Both the position numbers and the translations under genes were made by a program. Below the pieces are notes generated by a model. It was not told the DNA's origin. It did no database searches and saw nothing but the letters and a program-made list of their open reading frames with translations. A stretch of DNA of 64,000 nt from Microbacterium sp. A20 (GTDB lineage Bacteria > Actinomycetota > Actinomycetes > Actinomycetales > Microbacteriaceae), in the NCBI RefSeq assembly GCF_004794515.1, contig NZ_SSDF01000070.1, positions 1-64,000 on the forward strand, written 5' to 3'. Shown in pieces: positions 32,653 through 40,355 of this stretch. Positions within the stretch are counted from its first letter, which is position 1. Every line of letters starts with the position of its first letter.

Positions 32653-32703
32653 TCTGTGACTCCAATCCGGAGCAACGATACAGGCGTACGAAAAATACGA
32701 GAG

Positions 32704-32720
32704 ATAGACAGATTGTCTAT
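32704..32720. promoter_or_regulatory. operator palindrome ATAGACA-N3-TGTCTAT
   Basis: Perfect 7-bp inverted repeat in the AT-rich, 158-bp divergent promoter region of the D-amino-acid locus. Likely binding site of the DauR-type regulator at 31936, inferred from position and symmetry. Confidence 0.75.
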
Positions 32721-32810
32721 TTCGCTGTTAGTTTATCCACGCCCCAGACGATCCGTCGAGGCCGACTGCAACGGATGCGGTCGCGCATCCCCCCGAAGAA
32801 GGAGCCCCGG

Positions 32811-34169
32811 ATGGCCACTGTCGCCTCATCTGGCCTGACCCCGAAGCAGCGCAAGACGATCGCCGGCGGGGCGATCGGAACGCTCATCGAGTACTACGAC
32901 TACTACCTGTACGGCCTCGCGGCAGCTGTCGTCTTCCCCGCGGTGTTCTTCTCCTCGAACGATCCGCTGATCGCCGAGCTCAACTCGTTCGCGACGTTCG
33001 CCGTCGGGTTCTTCCTCCGCCCGGTCGGAGGGATCATCTGGGGGATCGTCGGTGACCGCAAGGGCCGCAAGGTCGTGCTGATGAGCACGGTCATCGGCAT
33101 GGGCATCGCGACCACCGGCATCGGCCTCATCCCCTCCGACCAGGTGATCGGCATCGCCGCACCACTGCTGCTCGTGCTGTGCCGGCTCTTCCAGGGGTTC
33201 TTCGTCGGCGGCGAGATGGGCGGCGCGGCCACCATGGTCGTCGAAGCCGCACCGACGGGCAAGCGCGGGCTCTACGGCGCCTTCCTCATCAGCGGCGCGG
33301 GCATCGCCAACGTGGTGTCGGGCGGCCTGATGGCAGGACTCGGCCTCGCTCCCGAATCGTGGTTCCTGCAGTGGGGCTGGCGCATCCCGTTCGTCTTCTC
33401 GATCGTGCTCGCGATCGCCGCTGTGCTGCTGCGTCGTCAGCTCGAGGAGTCCGACGCGTTCACCGAGACCCAGACGCTGCTCCTCGCCGCCACCGGCAAG
33501 AAGCCCAACCCGCTCGTCGAAGCGTTCCGGCACCCGAAGAACGCGATCATGGGCATCCTGATCGGCCTCCCGCAGTCCATCGCCGGCTACGTGGTGCTCA
33601 CCTACGGTCTCGCGTACATGCTGGCCGACAAGGACATCCCGGTGTGGTTCGGCTTCGCCGGCACCATGCTCGTGGGGTTGCTGCAGATCGTCGTCGCACC
33701 GCTATGGGGAGCGATCTCCGACCGCATCGGCCGACGCACCGTCTACATCATCGGCTGCCTCGGCTTCGCCGCCATGGTCTACCCGGCGTTCATGCTGTTC
33801 GACACGGGCAACATGTGGCTGATCTGGCTCGGACAGATCCTCGGCTTCGTCGTGTTCGGCGTGGCGATGCAGGCGACGCTCTCGACGATGCTGGTCGAGA
33901 TGTTCGACCCGGAGGCGCGCACCACCGGTGTCAACATCGGGTACCAGTTCTCCAACACCTTCGGCGGTGGCCTCGCTCCGCTCATCTGCACGGCGCTGGT
34001 CGCGGCCGCGGGAGGTGCTTTCTGGCCGGTCGTCGTCTACGCCGCGGTGATCGCGGTGGTCGGTGTGATCGCCACACTGGTCGCGTCGATCCAGCCCGAC
34101 GTCGAAGGTGCGGGACGTCTGCACGAAGTGCGCTCGACCGCTCCGGTCGAGGCGGGTGCCTCGCGATGA
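32811..34169 (+). CDS. MFS transporter, metabolite:H+ symporter type
   Basis: Importer of the MHS (ProP/ShiA/KgtP-like) branch of the major facilitator superfamily, 452 aa. The hallmarks are IGTLIEYYDYYLYGLAAAVV in helix 1 and the motif A loops GDRKGRKVVL and SDRIGRRTVY. ATG 32811 follows AAGGAGCCCCGG. It is the first gene of the plus-strand D-amino-acid operon and overlaps the next gene by 4 nt. By context it probably imports N-acyl-D-amino acids or D-amino acids (inference). Confidence 0.88.
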   Translation: MATVASSGLTPKQRKTIAGGAIGTLIEYYDYYLYGLAAAVVFPAVFFSSNDPLIAELNSFATFAVGFFLRPVGGIIWGIVGDRKGRKVVLMSTVIGMGIATTGIGLIPSDQVIGIAAPLLLVLCRLFQGFFVGGEMGGAATMVVEAAPTGKRGLYGAFLISGAGIANVVSGGLMAGLGLAPESWFLQWGWRIPFVFSIVLAIAAVLLRRQLEESDAFTETQTLLLAATGKKPNPLVEAFRHPKNAIMGILIGLPQSIAGYVVLTYGLAYMLADKDIPVWFGFAGTMLVGLLQIVVAPLWGAISDRIGRRTVYIIGCLGFAAMVYPAFMLFDTGNMWLIWLGQILGFVVFGVAMQATLSTMLVEMFDPEARTTGVNIGYQFSNTFGGGLAPLICTALVAAAGGAFWPVVVYAAVIAVVGVIATLVASIQPDVEGAGRLHEVRSTAPVEAGASR

Positions 34170-35425
34170 CGATGGGGGATGCGGAACTCCTCACGGTTCG
34201 CGACAAGGGCCTGCCGCTGCGCGCGGCGGGCCTGACGGTGGAGGAATTCCTCGCCACGGGACCACGGCTCGATGAGTTCTGGACGCCGCTGATCGTGCTC
34301 GACGACGCCGCGATGAGGGCCAACGTCGCGACGATGGCACGGTGGTGCGCGGAGCGGGGTCTCGCCCTCATGCCCCACGGCAAGACCACCATGGCGCCCG
34401 CGCTATGGAAGCGGCAGACGGATGCCGGTGCGCTCGGGATCACGTTCGCGACCATGGGGCAGGTCCGCACCGCCCGCGACCTGGGCGTCGACTCGGTGAT
34501 GCTCGCGAACGCCGCCGTCGATCGGCCTGCGCTGGCGTGGCTGGCGCAGGAGCTGGCTGATCCGGACTTCCGGTTCGTGAGCTGGGCCGACTCGATCGCG
34601 ACGGTCGAGGCGATGGAGGAGGCCCTGCTCTCCACCGGCGCACCGCGTCCGGTCGATGTCTGCGTCGAGCTCGGTGGCGCGGGCGGTCGCACCGGCGCGC
34701 GCTCGATCGAGGAGGCGGTGCGCGTGGCTGAGCGCATCGCCGCATCCTCCGTGCTGCGCCTGGCCGGGGTGGCCGGATACGAGGGGAGCCTTGCGCACGA
34801 TCGCTCCACCGCGGCGCTCGCCGCCGTCCGCGCGTACCTGGAGTCGCAGCTCGAGCTGCACGCCGCGATCGCGCCCCTCTACGACGACGGTGAGCTCTAC
34901 GTGACCGCCGGTGGCAGCGCGTACTTCGACGTCGTCGCCGACGTCTGGGGTGCGGCCCCGCGAGACGACCGCACGCACTTCACGCTCCGCTCCGGCGCCT
35001 ACATCGTGCACGACGACGGGTTCTACCGCGGCATCTCGCCGTTCGACGAGGGGGCCGCGCAGCCGGAGGGCTCCCCGCGATTCGTCAACGCGATGCACGG
35101 CATCGCCCGCGTCGTGTCGGCGCCCGAGCCGGGCCTTGCTCTCGTCGACGCCGGCAAGAGGGATCTGCCCTTCGACGAGGGGCTGCCGATCCCGCGCTCC
35201 TCGTCCACCGGCGTCTCCGGCCCCTGGCAGCCGCTGCAGGGCGAGGTCTCGGCGATGAACGATCAGCACTCGTACGTGCGGTCGGAGCAGGCTCTCGCGA
35301 TCGGCTCGGTCGTGCGTCTCGGGCTGTCGCATCCCTGTACTGCCTTCGACAAGTGGCGCGTGCTGCCGGTCGTCGAATCCGCCGACTCGGATGTGGTCAC
35401 GGGCCTCGTCCGCACCTACTTCTGA
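34166..35425 (+). CDS. D-serine dehydratase / D-threonine aldolase-like PLP enzyme
   Basis: Fold-type III PLP enzyme with an alanine-racemase-like N-terminal domain, 419 aa. The PLP Lys is in LMPHGKTTMAP (Lys73). The C-terminal metal-binding motif SHPCTAFDKWR (His389, Cys391) is the zinc site of eukaryotic-type D-serine dehydratase and related D-threonine aldolases. The start overlaps the MFS stop (ATGA). It would deaminate or cleave the D-amino acid released by the deacylase downstream. A RidA protein in the same cluster favours a dehydratase that releases 2-aminoacrylate. Confidence 0.87.
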   Translation: MTMGDAELLTVRDKGLPLRAAGLTVEEFLATGPRLDEFWTPLIVLDDAAMRANVATMARWCAERGLALMPHGKTTMAPALWKRQTDAGALGITFATMGQVRTARDLGVDSVMLANAAVDRPALAWLAQELADPDFRFVSWADSIATVEAMEEALLSTGAPRPVDVCVELGGAGGRTGARSIEEAVRVAERIAASSVLRLAGVAGYEGSLAHDRSTAALAAVRAYLESQLELHAAIAPLYDDGELYVTAGGSAYFDVVADVWGAAPRDDRTHFTLRSGAYIVHDDGFYRGISPFDEGAAQPEGSPRFVNAMHGIARVVSAPEPGLALVDAGKRDLPFDEGLPIPRSSSTGVSGPWQPLQGEVSAMNDQHSYVRSEQALAIGSVVRLGLSHPCTAFDKWRVLPVVESADSDVVTGLVRTYF

Positions 35426-35436
35426 GGGGAGCAGTG

Positions 35437-37023
35437 ATGAACCGGGTGATCCTCCGCGGCGGCTCCGTCGTCGACGCGACGGGCCTCGTGCGCGCCGACG
35501 TCGCGATCGAGGGAGAGCTCGTCACCGAGGTCGGGCATGTCGACGCCCGCCCCGGTGACGAGGTGATCGACGTCTCCGAGCGCCTGGTGCTTCCCGGCTT
35601 CATCGACGCGCACTCCCACGCCGACGGCCTGCTCAGCGACCCGGATGTCACACTGTCGCTGCTGCGGCAGGGCGTCACGACCGTGATCGCCGGACAGGAC
35701 GGTGTGTCGTATGCGCCGGGCGACGGTTCGTACGCCTCCGAGTACTTCGCCGCGATCAACGGGACGCACCCCACCTACCGGGGCGGGGGCGTGGATGCGT
35801 ACCTGGCATCCGTCGACGGAACCTCGCCGGTGAACGCGGGCTACCTCGTGCCGGCGGGCACCGTGCGCTTCGAGGTGTGCGGGCGCACGAGCGGCTCGGC
35901 ATCCGACGAGGAGCGCCGCCGCATGCAGGAGCTGGTCGCGCAGGGGATGCACGACGGTGCCCTCGGTCTGTCGACCGGGCTCGACTACACGCCCGGCATC
36001 TTCCAGGACGCTGCGGAGATCGCCGCCCTCTGCGAGCCGGTCGCTCGGGCCGGAGGCGTGTACGTGACGCACATGCGCGGAGGGTACGAGGCGAACACCG
36101 CTGCCGGCACGGGCGAGATCGCCGAGATCGCGCGGCTGGCCGCCGAGCAGTCGGGATCGCCGCTGCCGGTGCACATCTCGCACTTCCACGCCGATGCCGA
36201 CATCGTGCTCGATCAGCTCGACGCGCTGGATGCCGCCGGGGTGGATGCGACCTTCGACGCGTACCCCTATACCCGCGGGTGCACGCTGCTGGGCATGCCG
36301 CTGCTCCCGCCCGAGGTGTCGGCGCTGCCCGTTGCCGAGGCGGTCGCCGTGATCGCGGATCCGTCGCGCCGCGCCGAGCTGCGCGCGCTGTGCACCCTGC
36401 GGGCGGAGACGAGTGCGAGCCTCGGTCCGGAGTGGGCCGACATGATCACCCTCGCCCACCTCGCCGCCCCCGAACTGGCCTGGGCGCACGGGCTCACGCT
36501 GCGCGAGGCCGCCGCGCGCGCGGGCGTCGCCCCGATCGACTTCGCGCTCGACGCGCTCGCCGCATCCCGTCTGGAGTGCAGCGCCGTCATGGCCGTACGC
36601 AGCCCTCGCTCGGGCGTCGAGCTCGCCCGCATCTTCCACCACCCCGCGCACATGGGCGGCTCCGACGGGATCTTCATCGGCGCCCATCCGCATCCGCGTG
36701 CTGCCGGTTCGTTCTCGCTGTTCCTCCGCGAGTTCGTGCGCGAGCGGGCGACGTGGACCTGGGCGGATGCCGTGCACCACCTGTCGGCCCTGCCTGCCCG
36801 ACGGTTCGGGGTCGGACGCCGCGGCACCGTCGAAGCGGGCGCGGTGGCCGACCTCGTGATCGTGGACCCGGCGACGGTCGCCGACACCGCCACCTACGAG
36901 AGCCCGCGCGGACGCGGAGCCGGTATCGACGATGTGTTCGTCGCCGGCATCCGCGTTCTCGCCGACGGTGAGCGCACCGATGCCCTGCCGGGTCGGGGCC
37001 TGCGCCGTTCACCACAGACCTGA
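35437..37023 (+). CDS. N-acyl-D-amino-acid deacylase (D-aminoacylase)
   Basis: Amidohydrolase-superfamily enzyme, 528 aa. Metal-binding motifs are visible: LPGFIDAHSHADGLL near residue 60, GGVYVTHMRGGYE, and LPVHISHFHAD. The C-terminal block GSFSLFLREFVRE is typical of D-aminoacylases. ATG 35437 follows GAGGGGAGC. It lies 11 nt after the PLP enzyme gene. It hydrolyses N-acyl-D-amino acids to the free D-amino acid, the substrate of the preceding enzyme. Confidence 0.9.
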   Translation: MNRVILRGGSVVDATGLVRADVAIEGELVTEVGHVDARPGDEVIDVSERLVLPGFIDAHSHADGLLSDPDVTLSLLRQGVTTVIAGQDGVSYAPGDGSYASEYFAAINGTHPTYRGGGVDAYLASVDGTSPVNAGYLVPAGTVRFEVCGRTSGSASDEERRRMQELVAQGMHDGALGLSTGLDYTPGIFQDAAEIAALCEPVARAGGVYVTHMRGGYEANTAAGTGEIAEIARLAAEQSGSPLPVHISHFHADADIVLDQLDALDAAGVDATFDAYPYTRGCTLLGMPLLPPEVSALPVAEAVAVIADPSRRAELRALCTLRAETSASLGPEWADMITLAHLAAPELAWAHGLTLREAAARAGVAPIDFALDALAASRLECSAVMAVRSPRSGVELARIFHHPAHMGGSDGIFIGAHPHPRAAGSFSLFLREFVRERATWTWADAVHHLSALPARRFGVGRRGTVEAGAVADLVIVDPATVADTATYESPRGRGAGIDDVFVAGIRVLADGERTDALPGRGLRRSPQT

Positions 37024-37046
37024 GTCGTCAACGAAAGGAAAGAAAG

Positions 37047-37430
37047 ATGCCGAAGACCGGATTCTACGCAGACGGGGCACCCACGCCCGCCGGACCCTAC
37101 AGCCACGGAGTGGTCGCCAACGGATTCCTGTACACCGCGGGTTTCGGCCCGCAGGACGCGGCGAATGACCACGCCGTCCCCGAGAGCGTGGGCGATCAGA
37201 CCCGCCAGGTGCTCCGGAACATCCAGAAGGTGCTCGCCGTGCACGGGCTGACCACGGACGACGTCGTGAAGTCGACCGTGCACCTGCAGGACCTCGCCGA
37301 TTTCGCCGAGTTCAACGAGGCCTACGAGGAGTTCTTCACCGCGCCGTACCCCGTGCGCACCACCGTGGGCTCGCAGCTGGCGAACATCCTGGTCGAGATC
37401 GACGTCGTCGCGGCGCTGCCCCAGGCCTGA
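37047..37430 (+). CDS. ridA: RidA family enamine/imine deaminase
   Basis: Small cytoplasmic protein of 127 aa with the YjgF/RidA fold. It includes TPAGPYSHGVVANGFLYTAG, QTRQVLRNIQKVLAVHG, and PYPVRTTVGSQLANILVEID, in which the conserved Arg of the family binds the carboxylate. AAAGGAAAGAAAG precedes the ATG. It is the last gene of the D-amino-acid operon, where it would hydrolyse reactive 2-aminoacrylate released by the PLP enzyme. Confidence 0.9.
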   Translation: MPKTGFYADGAPTPAGPYSHGVVANGFLYTAGFGPQDAANDHAVPESVGDQTRQVLRNIQKVLAVHGLTTDDVVKSTVHLQDLADFAEFNEAYEEFFTAPYPVRTTVGSQLANILVEIDVVAALPQA

Positions 37431-37476
37431 CGCCGCGTCCTCGACGCGGGTGCGACCCGCGTCGCCCGCATGATGC

Positions 37477-37543
37477 GAAGGAGATCTCACGCTTCGAAGG
37501 AGCCTTTTCACAAACAGCTCCTTCAAAGCGTGAGATCTCCTTC
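37477..37543. repeat. 67-bp inverted repeat, family A, copy 4
   Basis: The most symmetrical copy: the 27-nt left arm starting GAAGGAGATCTCACGCTTCG pairs with the right arm at all but one position, around a 13-nt loop CTTTTCACAAACA. It begins 47 bp after the RidA stop. Confidence 0.93.
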
Positions 37544-37599
37544 ATAACGTGCGGCTCGCATCAGGTGACGCCCTCGATCCCGCGTGATCTGTCCGTCCG

Positions 37600-37666
37600 G
37601 GCGGAATCCTCCGCGTCGGGAGGAGTATCCCCGCGAGAGTCTCCTCCCGTCACGGAGTTCTCCGCC
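37600..37666. repeat. 67-bp inverted repeat, family D, copy 1
   Basis: Starts GGCGGAATCCTCCGCGTCGG and ends GTCACGGAGTTCTCCGCC. The second copy of identical length is at 55706. It lies 57 bp from a family A copy in the same convergent gap. Confidence 0.88.
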
Positions 37667-37741
37667 CTACACGTGGCGCCGATCCCCTACACGTGGCGCT
37701 GACCCCCGACGCGTGGCGCCGACCCCCTACACGTTGCGCGA
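37667..37741. repeat. 20-bp direct repeat, about four units
   Basis: Units of the form CTACACGTGGCGCCGATCCC repeat every 20 bp with slight drift; the third has GACGCG and the fourth ACGTTGCG. It directly abuts the family D element. Non-coding. Confidence 0.85.
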
Positions 37742-37783
37742 AACCCTCGCCGAACCCTCGCCGAGCGCGGCGAAACGCCCCGG

Positions 37784-37801
37784 CCGGGTCGAGTGACCCG
37801 G
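37784..37801 (-). terminator. hairpin downstream of the DrrB-like gene
   Basis: CCGGGTC, GAGT loop, GACCCGG is a perfect 7-bp stem located 30 bp beyond the stop codon of the minus-strand permease gene. No U-tract. Confidence 0.5.
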
Positions 37802-37830
37802 TCGGAGCGTCCCGTCTCGCTGGGTGAAGA

Positions 37831-38598
37831 TCAGCTGACCTTCTTCCGGTAGGAGATGATCGCGAACACGTAGGCGACCACGAGGATGCCGACGCACCAG
37901 GCGAGGGCGACCCAGATGTCGTTGCCGACGGGCTGTTCGGCGAACAGCGCCTGGATGGTGTTGACGATCGAGGTGACCGGCTGGTTGTCGGCGAACCACT
38001 GCACCGGAGCCGGCATGGTGTCGGTCGGCACGAAGGCCGAGCTGATGAACGGCAGGAAGATCAGCGGGTAGGAGAAGGCGCTCGCGCCGTCGACCGTCTT
38101 GGCGTTCAGGCCCGCGATGATCGCCAGCCAGGTGAGAGCCAGGGTGAACAGCATCAGGATGCCGATCACTCCGAGCCAGGCCCAGAAGCTCGCTCCGGTG
38201 CGGAAGCCCATGAGGAATCCGACGCCGAAGATGATCGCCAGGGTGATGGCGTTCGCCGTCAGAGACGTGAGCACGTGGGCCCACAGCACGCTCGATCGGG
38301 CGATCGGCATGGAGTGGAACCTCTCGAAGATCCCGCTCTGCATGTCGGTGAACAACCGGAACGCCGTGTAGGCGATGCCGGATGCGATCGCGATGAGCAG
38401 GATGCCGGGGAGCAGGTAGTTCACGTAGTTGTCGGTGCCGGTGCTCTGCTGGAGTGCACCGCCGAAGACGTACACGAACAGGAGCATCAGCGCGATCGGG
38501 GTGACCGCCGTGGTGATGATCGTGTCGGGGCTGCGGAAGATGTGCCGCATGGAGCGGCCGGTGAGTGTCGCCGTATCGGCGGCGAAGTGCGTGCTCAT
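37831..38598 (-). CDS. ABC-2 permease, DrrB-like
   Basis: Drug-exporter permease of 255 aa with six predicted membrane segments. The family segment FRLFTDMQSGIFERFHSMPI, an amphipathic coupling loop, is clear, as is LTSLTANAITLAIIFGVGF. ATG 38598 follows GGAAAGGAGAACG and overlaps the ATPase stop by 4 nt. It is the last gene of the operon of PadR regulator, DUF1048 protein, ATPase and permease. The family includes daunorubicin exporters; the substrate here is unknown. Confidence 0.9.
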   Translation of the reverse strand: MSTHFAADTATLTGRSMRHIFRSPDTIITTAVTPIALMLLFVYVFGGALQQSTGTDNYVNYLLPGILLIAIASGIAYTAFRLFTDMQSGIFERFHSMPIARSSVLWAHVLTSLTANAITLAIIFGVGFLMGFRTGASFWAWLGVIGILMLFTLALTWLAIIAGLNAKTVDGASAFSYPLIFLPFISSAFVPTDTMPAPVQWFADNQPVTSIVNTIQALFAEQPVGNDIWVALAWCVGILVVAYVFAIISYRKKVS

Positions 38599-39392
38599 GC
38601 TGCGTTCTCCTTTCCAGGCTGGGTCCCTGAGCCCGTCGAAGGGCGGGGGCCGATGAGGGTGAGGAAGATCTCCTCGAGGGTGGGCTGCTTCTCGACGTAC
38701 TCGACCTTGGCGGCCGGAAGCAGGCGCTTGAGACCTGCGAGCGTGTCGTTGGCGATGATGCGGCCTTCGTGCAGGATCGCGATGCGGTCGGCCAGCTGCT
38801 CCGCCTCGTCGAGGTACTGCGTGGTGAGCAGCACCGTGGTTCCGGTGTTCGCGAGTTCCTTGACCACGTCCCACACCTCGATGCGGGCTTCGGGGTCGAG
38901 GCCGGTGGTCGGCTCGTCGAGGTAGATGACCTCGGGGTGTCCGACCAGGCTCATCGCGATGTCGAGCCGGCGACGCATGCCGCCGGAGTAGGTGCCGACC
39001 TTGCGGGCACCGGCATCCGTCAGGCGGAACTTCGCCAGCAGGTCGTCGGCGACCTGCCCGGCGTCGGACAGGTGCCGCAGCTTCGCGACCAGCACGAGGT
39101 TCTCGCGACCGGTCAGGATCTCGTCGACGGCCGCGAACTGCCCGGTGAGGCTGATGCGCTCACGGACGCCGACCGGGTCGGCGGCGACATCCACGCCCTG
39201 CACGGTCGCCGTGCCGGCGTCCGACTTCAGCAGGGTGGAGAGGATGCGCACCATGGTGGTCTTGCCGGCGCCGTTCGAGCCGAGGAGGGCGAAGATGCTG
39301 CCCTTCTCGACCTCGAAGTCGACGCCGCGCAGCACATGCAGATCCTTGTACGACTTCTCGATGCCGCGCACCGAGATGGCGGGGTTCGTCAT
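38595..39392 (-). CDS. ABC ATPase, DrrA-like
   Basis: Exporter ATPase of 265 aa. Walker A is GSNGAGKTT, the signature YSGGMRRRLDIAMSL, and Walker B VIYLDEPTTGLD; the C-terminal tail includes TLEEIFLTLIG, typical of DrrA. The last 16 residues (RPSTGSGTQPGKENAA) derive from the CTTCGACGGGCTCAGGGACC repeat word at 38621 and look like a non-native extension. It overlaps both neighbours by 4 nt. Confidence 0.92.
   Translation of the reverse strand: MTNPAISVRGIEKSYKDLHVLRGVDFEVEKGSIFALLGSNGAGKTTMVRILSTLLKSDAGTATVQGVDVAADPVGVRERISLTGQFAAVDEILTGRENLVLVAKLRHLSDAGQVADDLLAKFRLTDAGARKVGTYSGGMRRRLDIAMSLVGHPEVIYLDEPTTGLDPEARIEVWDVVKELANTGTTVLLTTQYLDEAEQLADRIAILHEGRIIANDTLAGLKRLLPAAKVEYVEKQPTLEEIFLTLIGPRPSTGSGTQPGKENAA
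38621..38643. repeat. CTTCGACGGGCTCAGGGACC repeat word at a gene 3' end
   Basis: Reverse-strand copy of the element seen at 24919 and 27102. It encodes PSTGSGT at the C-terminus of the DrrA-like protein. In all three places the element is read in frame as Ser/Gly/Thr-rich sequence or as a linker. Confidence 0.8.
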
Positions 39393-39760
39393 GACTCGTT
39401 CTCCTTCTTCTTCGCGTCGTCGAACGCCTTGATGAGGCGTGCGCGCTCCTTGTCGATCCACTGGCGTCCGCCGTACGCGGCGGCGTAGTTCTCGGCGAAC
39501 TCCACGGGGTCGTCGCCGACGATCGCGGAGACCGGGGTGCCGTCGAGCGCTGCGCGCTCCCACATGTCGGCGATGTCGAGGAACATCTTCACGATGGTGT
39601 CGCCGTCGGTGATGCCGCCGTAGTACATGTTGTAGCGCTGCTGGGCCTTCGCGACCTCGCGGTACGGCTCGGGCAGAGCGTTGATGCGGGCCTGCGCCTG
39701 CTTGTAGAGCTTCTTCTCTTCGAGTGATCCGGTGATCGCTTCGATCCACTTCGCGGCCAT
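39389..39760 (-). CDS. DUF1048 family protein
   Basis: Small soluble helical protein of 123 aa: MAAKWIEAITGSLEEKKLYK, then RYNMYYGGITDGDTIVKMFL. The family (DUF1048) is commonly found beside PadR regulators and drug ABC exporters, as here, and its function is unknown. ATG 39760 lies 2 nt after the PadR stop; its own stop overlaps the ATPase start by 4 nt. Confidence 0.85.
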   Translation of the reverse strand: MAAKWIEAITGSLEEKKLYKQAQARINALPEPYREVAKAQQRYNMYYGGITDGDTIVKMFLDIADMWERAALDGTPVSAIVGDDPVEFAENYAAAYGGRQWIDKERARLIKAFDDAKKKENES

Positions 39761-39762
39761 GG

Positions 39763-40107
39763 TCAGTTCTCCTTGTTCTCGGTGTTGCGCTTTTCCAGCT
39801 GTTCGATGTGCGTCTTGAGGAAGCTCCAGGTGGTCCAGAACTCCTCGAGCTCCTGCCGGCCCTGTGCGTTGAGTGTGTACACCTTGCGGGGCGGACCCTT
39901 CTCGCTCGGAACCTTCGCGACGTCGACGAGGTTCTTCTGCTCGATGCGCACGAGGAGTGCGTAGATCGTGCCCTCGGCGATGTCGGTGAAGCCGTGGTCT
40001 CGGATGCGTGTGGTGATCTCGTACCCGTATGCCGGCTGCTCGGCGAGGAGGGCCAGGACGATGCCCTCCAGAGTGCCCTTGAGCATCTCGGTCATCTGCT
40101 TGCCCAT
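39763..40107 (-). CDS. PadR-family transcriptional regulator
   Basis: Repressor of 114 aa with the PadR winged helix: LKGTLEGIVLALLAEQPAYG, YEITTRIRDHG, then EGTIYALLVRIEQKNLVDV, and a short C-terminal dimerisation helix. ATG 40107 has AAAGGAGGACCTG upstream. The promoter region holds large interlocking palindromes (40132-40191). It heads the exporter operon and probably represses it until a drug binds at the dimer interface, as in LmrR-type regulators. Confidence 0.9.
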   Translation of the reverse strand: MGKQMTEMLKGTLEGIVLALLAEQPAYGYEITTRIRDHGFTDIAEGTIYALLVRIEQKNLVDVAKVPSEKGPPRKVYTLNAQGRQELEEFWTTWSFLKTHIEQLEKRNTENKEN

Positions 40108-40131
40108 CAGGTCCTCCTTTCGTTTCGGTTG

Positions 40132-40191
40132 GTACTCAGTGTTGCTGGGTACCGGTACAAAGTAACACTGAGTACCGGTACTTAGCAACAC
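40132..40191. promoter_or_regulatory. interlocking PadR operator palindromes
   Basis: GGTACTCAGTGTT at 40132 is repeated inverted as AACACTGAGTACC at 40164. GTGTTGCT followed by GGTACCGGTAC at 40139 is mirrored by GTACCGGTACTTAGCAACAC ending at 40191. The two symmetric systems share one 60-bp region just upstream of the PadR gene. Confidence 0.8.
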
Positions 40192-40222
40192 CGAATACCA
40201 AACTTTTTTTTGAGGCGGATGC

Positions 40223-40300
40223 CGAGACCCCGGGTACGCGTCGAGACCCCGCCCTGCGCGCGACGGCAGGGCGGGGTCTCGACGCCAGGGCGGGGTCTCG
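40223..40300. repeat. 78-bp inverted repeat, family E, copy 1
   Basis: CGAGACCCCGGGTACGCGTC with an inner CGAGACCCCGCCCTG; the far arm carries two GGGGTCTCG words. The second copy at 45626 has the same length. It lies between the PadR promoter region and the response regulator 3' end. A T8 run precedes it at 40204. Confidence 0.9.
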
Positions 40301-40355
40301 GCGAACGGCCCGCGGCGAACGAGCGTGCTGCTACGAGCACCAGAGCGGATGCCGG

